Source: Sandaracinobacteroides sp964394815 (GTDB lineage: Bacteria > Pseudomonadota > Alphaproteobacteria > Sphingomonadales > Sphingomonadaceae). Taken from it: a stretch of DNA of 11,076 nt. The translations under genes were made by a program, and so were the position numbers. The notes under the pieces were generated by a model. It was not told where the DNA came from. It saw only the letters and a list, made by a program, of their open reading frames with translations, and did no database searches. This document shows, in pieces, positions 1 through 6,969 of this stretch. The DNA is taken from assembly GCA_964394815.1 (NCBI GenBank), contig CAYMZC010000087.1, forward strand, positions 1 through 11,076. Reading direction: 5' to 3'. How positions within the stretch are numbered: the stretch's first letter is position 1; the number at the start of each line of letters is the position of its first letter.

Positions 1-794
1 ATCATTGCGGCCACACAGTGCCCATACCCAAAGCCTGCCCCGCCTGCGGCGCGGAGGACAGCCTCGCCCCCTGCGGGCCGGGGGTGGAGCGGGTGGCCGA
101 GGAAGCGGCGGCCACCTGGCCGGAGGCAAAGATCATCGTTGCCACGTCGGACACGATCCGCACCCAGGCGGACATGGCCGAACTTGTCACCGCCGTGGCC
201 GAAGGCAGGGTGGACATGCTGATCGGCACCCAGATGCTGGCCAAGGGGCATGATTTCCCCAACCTGACCCTCGTGGGCGTCATCGATGCCGATCTGGGGC
301 TGGAAGGCGGTGACCCGCGCGCGGCCGAACGCTGCTTCCAGCAGATCCGGCAGGTGGCCGGGCGTGCCGGGCGCGGCGCCAGACCGGGGGAAGTCTGGTT
401 GCAGACCCACCAGCCGGGCGCGCGGGTGATGCAGGCGCTGGCGAAGGGGGATGCGGAGGGCTTTCACGCCGCCGAACGGGAGATGCGGCAGGCGGCCGGC
501 ATGCCACCCTTCGGCAGGCTCGCCGCCATCATCCTGTCATCGACCGATGCGGCGGCGGCGGCCGATGCGGCGAAGCGGCTGGCGATGGCGGCGCCCGAAG
601 CCAGCGGTATCGAGATATGGGGGCCGGCGCCGGCGCCGATCGCCATGCTGCGCGGGCGGCATCGGCAGCGGCTGCTGGTCCATGCCACGCGAACCGCCCG
701 GCTGCAGGCCTATGTGCGCCAGTGGCTCGATGCCGTGGCGATCCCGTCTTCGGTCAGGATCACGATCGATGTGGATCCGCAGAGCTTCCTGTGA
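1..794 (+). CDS. priA: Primosomal protein N' (replication restart helicase PriA), C-terminal part
   Basis: PriA is the superfamily 2 DNA helicase that recognises stalled forks and reloads the replicative helicase. Only the last 263 residues are here; the first complete codon is at position 3 and the start lies left of the window. Visible in order are the end of the zinc-binding region (HCGH, then CPACG and a further Cys), helicase motif V (GTQMLAKGHDFP), the DADLGL stretch, motif VI (QVAGRAGRG), and the C-terminal domain with GPAPAPIAMLRGRHRQRLL and the typical DVDPQSFL tail. These are diagnostic of PriA. No frame disruption is seen. The last 35 bp overlap the 3' end of the opposite-strand thpR gene. 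Confidence 0.96.
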   Translation, partial: HCGHTVPIPKACPACGAEDSLAPCGPGVERVAEEAAATWPEAKIIVATSDTIRTQADMAELVTAVAEGRVDMLIGTQMLAKGHDFPNLTLVGVIDADLGLEGGDPRAAERCFQQIRQVAGRAGRGARPGEVWLQTHQPGARVMQALAKGDAEGFHAAEREMRQAAGMPPFGRLAAIILSSTDAAAAADAAKRLAMAAPEASGIEIWGPAPAPIAMLRGRHRQRLLVHATRTARLQAYVRQWLDAVAIPSSVRITIDVDPQSFL

Positions 795-1338
795 GCGGCC
801 AGCTGGCGACCGGCGCATAATGCGAGCCGCCACGGCCCATGCGGCTTTCGACCAGATGAACATCCCGCGCTTCCCAGCCGAGCCGGGGCAACACGGCATG
901 GGACAGGAAAGGGGCAAGCGCCATGCGCGGCGCGCCAGCAGCCCCGAAGCGGGCCAGCGTGATGTGCGGCACGAAACGACGGCCCTCGACATCAAGCCCG
1001 GCGCGGCGGCAGGCCTGCCTTATGCCGGCCGCCAGCGCCGACAGCGGCCGCGCCGGTTCCACCCCTGCCCACAATATGGCTGTGTGGCCCGGCCGCCCGC
1101 CTTCGAAGGTGCCGAATTCGCCAAGCCGCAGATCAAGCGGCGGGGACACGACCGTCTCCAGCGCCTCGGCGGCGGCTTCCGCGCCGTGGCGGTCAAGCTC
1201 TCCCAGAAAGGCGAGCGTGATGTGGAGCTGGTTGTCATTCTGCCAGCGGGCGCCCTCGATGCCGCCCATCAGCCCCAGAAGCGCCGCCCGCACTTCGGGC
1301 GGCGGCCGCAACGCCACGAACAGGCGGTGATGGCTCAC
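760..1338 (-). CDS. thpR: RNA 2',3'-cyclic phosphodiesterase (2H phosphoesterase, LigT family)
   Basis: This is a 192-residue protein of the 2H phosphoesterase superfamily; known members open 2',3'-cyclic phosphates on RNA ends and were first described as tRNA ligases. Both signature histidine motifs are present: His39-Ile-Thr41-Leu in HITLAFLG and His125-Ile-Thr127-Leu in HITLARFG. The family's C-terminal pattern (VESRMGRGGSHY then WPL) is also there. The start is GTG at 1338, overlapping the tesA stop as GTGA; no Shine-Dalgarno is evident, so translation is probably coupled to tesA. About ten residues follow WPL and are encoded antisense to the end of priA. The physiological substrate in bacteria is not settled. 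Confidence 0.93.
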   Translation of the reverse strand: MSHHRLFVALRPPPEVRAALLGLMGGIEGARWQNDNQLHITLAFLGELDRHGAEAAAEALETVVSPPLDLRLGEFGTFEGGRPGHTAILWAGVEPARPLSALAAGIRQACRRAGLDVEGRRFVPHITLARFGAAGAPRMALAPFLSHAVLPRLGWEARDVHLVESRMGRGGSHYAPVASWPLTGSSADPHRS

Positions 1339-2033
1339 CGTCCGGATGTCGCCTGCCTGTCCAGCGCGCGGCGCACGGTGGGCAGCATGTTCGCCACCAT
1401 CACGCCGACCCCCTGCCGGTTGGGGTGCATGCCATCGGCCAGCAGAAGTCCGGGCTGCGCCGCAACGCCAGCCATGAAAAAGGGGTAAAGGGCCGCCCCG
1501 TGCTTCTTTGCCAAGGCTGGATACATTGCATTGAATTCCCTGCCATAATCAGGCCCCATATTGGGGGAAGCATACATGCCCGCCAGGATCACGGGAATGC
1601 CGCGCCTGCCGAATTCGGCGAGCATGGAATCGAGGTTGGCGCGGGCCGTCGCCACAGGCTGGCCGCGCAGCATGTCGTTGGCGCCCAGCGCCACAATGGC
1701 GAGATCGGGCTTTTCCTTCATGCTGTTCAGAAGCCAGGGCAGGCGCGCCTTGCCCTGTGTCGTGGTGTCACCGGATACGCCGGCGTTGCGCACCCGCACG
1801 GCGCGGCCATCCTTCCTGAGCGCCGCCTCGAGCTGGGCCGGGAAGCTTTCGCCCGGTTTCAGCTGATAGCCGGCGGTCAGGCTGTCCCCGAAGGCGAGGA
1901 TCAGCCTCTCCTTCGTTTCCGCCATTTTCGCATGCGCCGGTGCGGCAAGCAGAAGCGGCACGACGAGGAAGAGGTGGAAAAGCCGGAAAAGCAGGCCATA
2001 TGGTCGGCTTCGCGCGTTCAAGGGAGTCTCCAT
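1335..2033 (-). CDS. tesA: Secreted SGNH-family arylesterase / lysophospholipase (TesA-like)
   Basis: This is a GDSL/SGNH hydrolase related to E. coli TesA, a periplasmic thioesterase, esterase and lysophospholipase. The predicted 232-residue precursor has a signal peptide: arginines at 8, 10 and 17, a hydrophobic core at about 20-31, and an AHA signal-peptidase I site before Lys36. Block I is GDSL (nucleophile Ser51), block II has Gly88 in VSGDTT, block III is GAND (Asn119), and block V is DGMHP (Asp200, His203), so the catalytic set is complete. Two starts are possible: ATG at 2033, which has no Shine-Dalgarno and abuts the ybbA start, or TTG at 2021, preceded by GGAG at a 6-nt spacing. Both keep the signal peptide. 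Divergent from ybbA-ybbP as in E. coli; thpR follows with a 4-bp overlap. Confidence 0.93.
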   Translation of the reverse strand: METPLNARSRPYGLLFRLFHLFLVVPLLLAAPAHAKMAETKERLILAFGDSLTAGYQLKPGESFPAQLEAALRKDGRAVRVRNAGVSGDTTTQGKARLPWLLNSMKEKPDLAIVALGANDMLRGQPVATARANLDSMLAEFGRRGIPVILAGMYASPNMGPDYGREFNAMYPALAKKHGAALYPFFMAGVAAQPGLLLADGMHPNRQGVGVMVANMLPTVRRALDRQATSGR

Positions 2034-2034
2034 G
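2019..2034. promoter_or_regulatory. Shared divergent translation-start region of tesA and ybbA
   Basis: The inverted repeat GGAG-T-CTCC spans 2023-2031. Read on the plus strand, GGAG (2023-2026) lies 5 nt before the ybbA ATG at 2032. Read on the minus strand, GGAG (2031-2028) lies 6 nt before a TTG at 2021 that is in frame with tesA. The CATG at 2031-2034 also contains an ATG on each strand (2032 for ybbA, 2033 for tesA). No room remains for promoters between the genes, so each promoter must lie inside the opposite coding region; I could not identify clear -35/-10 boxes for either. Confidence 0.6.
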
Positions 2035-2781
2035 CCGTTTGACAGAAGCGCCGATATGGTGATCGATGCCCGCAATGTAACCCTTTCGCTTGGGCGTGGC
2101 GATGCCAGGGTGGAGATATTGAAGGGCATCGACCTCAGGGTTGGCCCGGGCGAACGGCTGGCGATCCTCGGGCCTTCGGGCAGCGGCAAGTCGTCGCTGA
2201 TGGCGGTCCTTTCCGGCCTCGACAGCGCCACGGGCGGAAGCATCCGTGTCGCCGGGCAGGACATCACCGGCCTGTCCGAGGACGGGCTCGCCGAAGCGCG
2301 GCGCGGTCGCATCGGCATCGTGCTCCAGGCCTTCCACCTGATCCCGACCATGACCGCACTTGAAAATGTGGCCGTGCCGCTGGAGCTTGCCGGCCATTCC
2401 GATGCCTTTGCGCAGGCCCGCGCCGAACTGGAGTCGGTGGGTCTGGGCGCCCGGCTTGGCCATTACCCCGCCCAGCTTTCGGGTGGCGAACAGCAGCGCG
2501 TGGCCCTTGCCCGCGCCCTTGTCGTCCGCCCTGCCCTGCTGTTCGCCGACGAGCCGACCGGCAACCTCGACGCCACGACGGGTGCCGCCATCATCGAGCT
2601 TCTCTTCCGCCGCCTCGACGAAACCGGCGCGACCCTCATCCTCATCACCCATGATCAGGATCTTGCCGCCCGCTGCTCGCGCATCATCCGCATGCGGGAC
2701 GGACGGATCCAGTCCGACACGCACAATGGCAGGCCGGGGCACAGCGCCACTGGCGAAGCCCACGCCGGGGCCCTGGCGTGA
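2032..2781 (+). CDS. ybbA: ABC transporter ATP-binding protein (YbbA/LolD-like, MacB subfamily)
   Basis: This is a 249-residue ATPase that pairs with the FtsX-type permease encoded next. Visible motifs are Walker A GPSGSGKS (47-54), Q-loop Gln99 in VLQAFHL, signature LSGGEQQ (149-155), Walker B LLFADEP with Glu174, the D-loop GNLD, and H-loop His207 in ITHD. This pattern is typical of the LolD/MacB/FtsE group, whose members drive conformational change in permeases acting on envelope substrates instead of classical import. ATG 2032 is chosen for its GGAG at 5-nt spacing; ATG at 2056 (Met9) is the alternative. The stop overlaps the permease start as GTGA (2778-2781), so the two are co-translated. 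The exact substrate is unknown; LolD is a less likely identity given the YbbP-type partner and divergent tesA. Confidence 0.93.
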   Translation: MPFDRSADMVIDARNVTLSLGRGDARVEILKGIDLRVGPGERLAILGPSGSGKSSLMAVLSGLDSATGGSIRVAGQDITGLSEDGLAEARRGRIGIVLQAFHLIPTMTALENVAVPLELAGHSDAFAQARAELESVGLGARLGHYPAQLSGGEQQRVALARALVVRPALLFADEPTGNLDATTGAAIIELLFRRLDETGATLILITHDQDLAARCSRIIRMRDGRIQSDTHNGRPGHSATGEAHAGALA

Positions 2782-5479
2782 CGGCGCCCGGCTGGGGGCT
2801 GGCCGCGCGGCTGGCCCTGCGCGAAGCGCGCGGCGGAGCGGGCGCGCTGAAACTGTTGTTCGCCTGCCTGCTTCTGGGCGTTCTGGCGCTTGCCGGGGTC
2901 GGGTCACTTGCCAGCGCCATCGAAAAGGGGCTGGCAGCCGAAGGCCAGGTGGTTCTGGGCGGCGATGTCGAGGCCCGGCTCACCCAGCGCTTCCCCACAG
3001 AGGCCGAGCGACAGGCGCTGGAAGCCCTTGGGGACACGTCGGAAAGCGTGCGCATGCGCGCCATGGTGCGCGGCGAAAGCGGGGAGGCCCGCGGCCGGGA
3101 GCTTCTGGCCGAAATGAAGGCCGTGGATGGCGCGTGGCCACTCTATGGCACGGCTGTCCTTGCTGGCGATGACGGCAACGCCGCCGTTGCCGAAGATGGC
3201 GGCAATGCCGCCGTGCAGGCGGCCCTGGCACGGGGCGCGCTGGTGGCAGCACCGCTGGCGGACCAGCTGGGCCTGAAACCCGGAGACAGGATCGCCCTTG
3301 GCATGGCGGAATTCCCTGTTGCCGGCATTCTCGCGGTCGAGCCGGACCGCGCCGGCGAGGGCTTCACCCTCGNNNNNNNNNNNNNNNNNNNNNNNNNNNN
3401 NNNNNNNNNNNNNNNNNNNNNNNNNNNNNNNNNNNNNNNNNNNNNNNNNNNNNNNNNNNNNNNNNNNNNNNNGTTGCCGGCATTCTCGCGGTCGAGCCGG
3501 ACCGCGCCGGCGAGGGCTTCACCCTCGGGCCGTCGGTGCTGATCGCGATGGACAGGCTTGCCGATACGGCGCTTGTCCAGCCCGGCAGCCTCTATCGCCA
3601 TCATCTGCGGGTGCGCATGCCCGAAGGCGCGGACCCGGCGCTGGCGCGGCAAAGCCTGGAGGCGCAGTTCCCCGACGCCGGCTGGCGGCTTGCCGACCGC
3701 CGCGACGGCGCGCCCGGCGTTCGCCGCTTCGTCGAGCGGCTGGCGCAATTCCTGACCCTTGTCAGCCTGACGGCCCTTGCTGTCGCGGGCGTCGGAGTGG
3801 GCAATGGCGTGCAAAGCTTTCTCGACCGCAAGTCGAACAGCATCGCGACACTGAAGGTGCTGGGCGCGTCCTCGGGGCTGGTCACGCGCGCCTATCTCCT
3901 TCTCATTGGCGCGGTTTCCATTCTGGCAGCCCTTGCCGGGGCAGCCCTCGGGGCGCTGGTTCCCGCCATCGTCGTGCGCATCGCCGGCGATCTCATTCCC
4001 GTGCCGCCAGCGCTCGGCATTCACCCGGCGCCGCTTCTGGGGGCGATGGCCTTCGGGCTGCTTGTGGCCATGGCCTTCGCCGTTCCGCCACTGGCCCGCG
4101 CCGGCGCCATGCCGGCCCAGCGCATCTTTCGCGGCAGCGCCGAAAGCTGGCAATGGCCCTCGGCGCGGGCGCTGCTGATCGCCATCGCGCTCGGCCTGCT
4201 GGTGGCCGGGCTGGCGGTCTGGCAGGCGCGCGAGACACGCTTTGCGCTTGGCTTCCTGGGTGGCGCGGCGCTTGTCTTCCTGCTGCTGTTCGCACTGGGC
4301 AGCCTTGTCCGCCTTGCGGCCGCGCGGGCACCCCGCCCGCGCAACGCATTGCGCCGCCTGGCCCTCGCCAACCTGCACCGTCCGGGCGCGCTCACGCGGC
4401 AGCTTGTGGTGGCGCTCGGCCTCGGCCTTTCGCTCTTCGCGACGCTTGCCTTCATCGAAACCAGCTTCAATGGCGAACTGCGGCGCACCGTGCCCGACAA
4501 GGCGCCCGCCTTCCTCGTGCTCGACCTGCCCAAGGAAGACCGGGACGCTTTCCTCGCCAGCCTTCCGCCCGGAACCGAAACCAGCATGGTGCCAAGCCTG
4601 CGCGGCCCGGTGACAAACGTGAACGGCGTGCCGGCATCCGAAATCACCTCCGTTCCCGAAGGCAGCTATGTGCTGCGCGGCGACCGGGGCATCACCTTCG
4701 CTGAAACCCTGCCTGCCGGAAACCGGCTGGTGGCAGGCGAATGGTGGCCCGAGGATTATGCTGGCCCGCCCCTCGTCTCGATGGATGCGGAACAGGCAGG
4801 GCTGCTGGGGCTGAAGGTCGGCGACAGCATCGCCGTTTCCGTGCTCGGCGTGGACATCACCGCCACCATCGCCTCCCTTCGCGAGATCGACTGGGATTCG
4901 CTCGGCTTCAACTTCGTCCTCGTCTTCGATCCGGCCAGCCTTGCGCCTGCGCCCTACACATGGATGGCCACGGTATCGCCGCCGGAAACGGCCGAGTCAG
5001 GGTTCGTCGGCGCCATCAGCCGCGCCTTCCCGACGGCCTCGGTCGTGCGGGTCAAGGATGTGCTGGGCGAAGTGGGCAAGCTCGTGCAGCAGATGGGGAC
5101 CGCCGTGCGGGCCGCGGCCAGTGTCGCCATTCTGGCGGGCATCGCCGTACTCGTCGGCGCACTGGCGGCGCAGGCCCGCGCCCGCACGCGGGACAATGTG
5201 ATCCTGAAGACGCTGGGCGCCACAAGACGGCAGCTGATGCTTTCCGCGGCGATGGAATATGCCGGCCTCGGGCTATTGGTGGCGCTCATGGCGCTGGCGC
5301 TTGGCGGGGCTGCCGCCTGGACGATCGTGACGCTGCTGTTCGATTTCACCTGGCAGCCGGACTGGGCCGTGGCGCTGGCAACCGTTCTGGCCGGCGCAGC
5401 GCTCACCCTCGTGCTCGGGCTGATCGGCGCCTGGCGCACTCTTGGCGCGAAGGTGGCGCCGGCCCTGCGGGAACAGTAG
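2778..5479 (+). CDS. ybbP: FtsX/MacB-family ABC permease (YbbP-like), interrupted by a 100-N assembly gap
   Basis: This is the membrane partner of YbbA, starting at GTG 2778 inside the ybbA stop. As written the frame breaks across the N run at 3373-3472. Merging the identical 55-bp flanks removes 155 bp and gives one 2547-bp frame, 848 residues, close to E. coli YbbP (about 804). In the merged numbering an N-terminal membrane segment is at about 24-45, followed by a periplasmic domain. A first FtsX block has hydrophobic segments near 272-294, 318-345 and 358-380; central segments lie near 399-417, 424-445 and 470-490. A second periplasmic domain precedes the final three C-terminal helices from about 720. 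That is ten predicted segments, as expected for this family. No stop codon or lost domain is seen, so I do not call it a pseudogene. The substrate is unknown; an envelope lipid or lipoprotein role is inferred from the family and from tesA. Confidence 0.9.
3318..3372 (+). repeat. Left copy of the 55-bp direct repeat flanking the assembly gap
   Basis: These 55 bases, from GTTGCCGG to ACCCTCG immediately before the N run, are identical base for base to 3473-3527 immediately after it. The two copies abut the gap exactly, as expected when two contigs that end in the same overlap are scaffolded without merging. This is not a biological repeat as far as the sequence shows. Confidence 0.93.
3373..3472. 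other. Run of exactly 100 N (scaffold gap)
   Basis: There are one hundred undetermined bases, a conventional fixed-length placeholder for a gap of unknown size. The identical flanks indicate a true gap size of minus 55, meaning the contigs overlap and nothing is missing. Confidence 0.97.
3473..3527 (+). repeat. Right copy of the 55-bp direct repeat flanking the assembly gap
   Basis: Identical to 3318-3372. Keeping one copy and deleting the N run places the following codons (GPSVLIAMDRL) directly in frame after EGFTL of the left part of ybbP. Confidence 0.93.
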
Positions 5480-5545
5480 CAGGTGACAGCAGTGACAATC
5501 TGTTGCACGAGGTTTCTCAAGCGCAAAAATTCATGGCTGAAAATC

Positions 5546-5573
5546 TTGAACTGGGCCATGATGCAGACAATAT
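5546..5573 (+). promoter_or_regulatory. Weak candidate promoter for the Bax inhibitor-1 family gene
   Basis: TTGAAC (5546-5551) is followed after 16 bp by CAATAT (5568-5573), in the 137-bp spacer between ybbP and the BI-1 gene. The spacer is visibly more AT-rich than the flanking genes. The -10 match is only partial, and a second weak option starts from TTGCAC at 5503. Offered only as the best-looking pair. Confidence 0.28.
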
Positions 5574-5605
5574 GAAGCTGCAAAGCCGGAATGGCCCGGC
5601 GGGAT

Positions 5606-5610
5606 GGAGA
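5606..5610 (+). promoter_or_regulatory. Ribosome binding site that fixes the BI-1 family start
   Basis: GGAGA lies 6 nt before ATG 5617. The reading frame stays open far upstream through the end of ybbP and contains other in-frame ATGs (for example 5533), but none of those has a comparable site. This supports 5617 as the start. Confidence 0.7.
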
Positions 5611-5616
5611 TCTGCA

Positions 5617-6378
5617 ATGTCCAACAAGGTCGATCCAAGGTTCGGCCGGGGCATCCCCGGCAACGGGTATGCCGGAACCACTGCGGCTGAATATGATGCC
5701 GGCCTCAGGGCGCACATGCTTTCAGTCTACAATTACATGATGTCGGCTGTCATGCTGACCGGCATGGTGGCGCTCGGCACCTTCTACACGGGGCTTTACC
5801 AGCTCTTCTACAACAGCAATCCGGCAACCGGCGCACTGTCGCCGAACATCCTCGGCTGGATCGTGATGCTGGCGCCCCTGGGCTTCGTGTTCGTGCTCGG
5901 CTTCCGCTTCCAGCGCATGTCGGAAGGCGGCATGCAGGGCCTTTTCTGGGCCTTCGCCGTGCTGATGGGCCTGTCCATGTCCAGCATCTTCCTGCGCTAT
6001 ACCGGGCCGTCCATCGCCTTCACCTTCTTTGCCACGGCAGCCGCCTTCGCCGGTCTCAGCCTCTATGGCTACACCACAAAGCGCGATCTCTCCCGCCTCG
6101 GCACCTTCCTCGTGATGGGCCTCGTCGGGATCCTGGTGGCGATGCTGCTCAACATCTTCTTCCAGTCGAGCGCGCTTGCCCTGGCCATCTCGATCCTCGG
6201 GGTGCTCATCTTCGCGGGCCTTACCGCCCACGACACGCAGAAGATCAAGGAAACCTATGATTATGTCGCCGGCACCGACATGGCCGGCAAGGCGGCGATC
6301 ATGGGCGCCCTGACCCTCTACCTCGACTTCATCAACCTCTTCACCTTCCTGCTGAATTTCCTCGGCCAGCGGGAATAG
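5617..6378 (+). CDS. Bax inhibitor-1 (BI-1/YccA/YbhL) family integral membrane protein
   Basis: This is a 253-residue protein with about seven hydrophobic segments spanning roughly residues 35-250 after a short polar N-terminus. The family hallmarks are present near the C-terminus: TAHDTQKIK with Asp206 and LYLDFINLF with Asp237. These correspond to the aspartate pair that in Bacillus YetJ forms the pH-sensing, calcium-leak gating dyad. The motif spacing and the AGKAAIMGAL stretch resemble the YbhL-type branch of proteobacteria. It acts in the inner membrane; bacterial function is poorly defined, with calcium or proton leak and interplay with FtsH-type quality control proposed for relatives. 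It is separated from ybbP by 137 bp and followed by a strong terminator, so it is probably its own unit. Confidence 0.93.
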   Translation: MSNKVDPRFGRGIPGNGYAGTTAAEYDAGLRAHMLSVYNYMMSAVMLTGMVALGTFYTGLYQLFYNSNPATGALSPNILGWIVMLAPLGFVFVLGFRFQRMSEGGMQGLFWAFAVLMGLSMSSIFLRYTGPSIAFTFFATAAAFAGLSLYGYTTKRDLSRLGTFLVMGLVGILVAMLLNIFFQSSALALAISILGVLIFAGLTAHDTQKIKETYDYVAGTDMAGKAAIMGALTLYLDFINLFTFLLNFLGQRE

Positions 6379-6402
6379 GGGCGACCCCCTCTGAAAAGCA
6401 TG

Positions 6403-6435
6403 GGCCCGGTGCAGCCGCACCGGGCCTTTTCTTTT
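6403..6435 (+). terminator. Rho-independent terminator after the BI-1 family gene
   Basis: A perfect 10-bp stem, GGCCCGGTGC (6403-6412) with GCACCGGGCC (6417-6426), closes a 4-nt AGCC loop and is followed by TTTTCTTTT. It lies 24 bp after the stop codon. An A-rich stretch (6394-6397) precedes it, so it may also act weakly in reverse, but no minus-strand gene reads into it. Confidence 0.9.
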
Positions 6436-6482
6436 GCACGCCCAGCCTTCATGACAATCCGGCAACAGGCGGAGACAGACCC

Positions 6483-6965
6483 ATGAGCGACATCTTCCAG
6501 CAGAATGCCCGCACGCTCGACGGCCGCGAAGTGACCCTTGGCGACTATCGCGGCAAGGTGCTGCTGATCGTCAACGTCGCTTCGAAATGCGGCTTCACGC
6601 CCCAGTATTCCGGCCTCGAAGCGCTCTATCATCGCTACAAGGACCGCGGCTTCGAGATACTGGGCTTTCCCTGCAACCAGTTCGGCAACCAGGAACCGGG
6701 CGACGAGGCGGAGATCGCGCAGTTCTGCTCGCTCACCTATCCTGTCAGCTTCCCGATGTTCGCCAAGGTGGACGTGAACGGGGATGACGCCCACCCCCTC
6801 TACCGGGAACTGCGCAAGGCGGCCCCGGGCGTCCTCGGCTCCACCTCGGTGAAGTGGAACTTCACCAAGTTCCTCGTGAACCGCGACGGATCGAAGGTGC
6901 AGCGCTTCGCCCCGACGACCAAGCCCGAAGACCTCGCCGCAGAAATCGAGACGCTGCTGGGCTGA
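6483..6965 (+). CDS. Glutathione peroxidase-family thiol peroxidase (Cys type)
   Basis: This 160-residue thioredoxin-fold peroxidase reduces hydrogen and organic hydroperoxides. The catalytic tetrad is visible: peroxidatic Cys36 in NVASKCGFTPQY, Gln70 in FGNQEP, and Trp125-Asn126 in WNFTKF. It uses Cys, not selenocysteine. A second cysteine, Cys82 in FCSLTYPVSFPMF, sits where the resolving cysteine is in yeast Gpx3 and plant GPx enzymes; those form a disulfide and use thioredoxin, so thioredoxin is the likelier reductant here too (inference). The start ATG 6483 has GGAG at 6471-6474. No signal peptide, so cytoplasmic. It lies just after a terminator with no recognisable promoter in the 47-bp gap, and its stop is 4 bp before the cmk start, so the two are probably co-transcribed. 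Confidence 0.95.
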   Translation: MSDIFQQNARTLDGREVTLGDYRGKVLLIVNVASKCGFTPQYSGLEALYHRYKDRGFEILGFPCNQFGNQEPGDEAEIAQFCSLTYPVSFPMFAKVDVNGDDAHPLYRELRKAAPGVLGSTSVKWNFTKFLVNRDGSKVQRFAPTTKPEDLAAEIETLLG

Positions 6966-6969
6966 TCCG

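Noticed and set aside
451..1488. Plus-strand open frame of 345 codons across the priA end, thpR and tesA
   Set aside because: It overlaps three recognised genes in other frames, is arginine/proline-rich and has no recognisable domain.
1768..2907. Minus-strand open frame of 379 codons across ybbA
   Set aside because: It is antisense to a complete ABC ATPase with all motifs intact and shows no domain of its own.
3318..3527. Direct repeats flanking a gap, read as a collapsed insertion sequence or target-site duplication
   Set aside because: 55 bp is far longer than usual target-site duplications, and merging the copies gives a seamless gene; an assembly overlap explains it more simply.
2778..3542. 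Truncated permease or frameshifted pseudogene ending just after the N run
   Set aside because: The apparent frame change is produced by the 100 N plus a duplicated 55-bp contig overlap. Merging restores one 849-codon frame.
3143..4378. Minus-strand open frame of 411 codons through the N run
   Set aside because: It depends on translating through N bases, is antisense to the permease, and has a composition typical of shadow frames (Gln/Arg/Gly/Ala rich).
4741..5616. Long open frame inside the 3' half of ybbP that joins in frame to the BI-1 family gene, suggesting a fusion or a larger protein
   Set aside because: Within 4741-5479 it overlaps the well-supported permease frame and gives arginine/glycine-rich low-information sequence. 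A good ribosome binding site at 5606-5610 and the family's length place the start at 5617.
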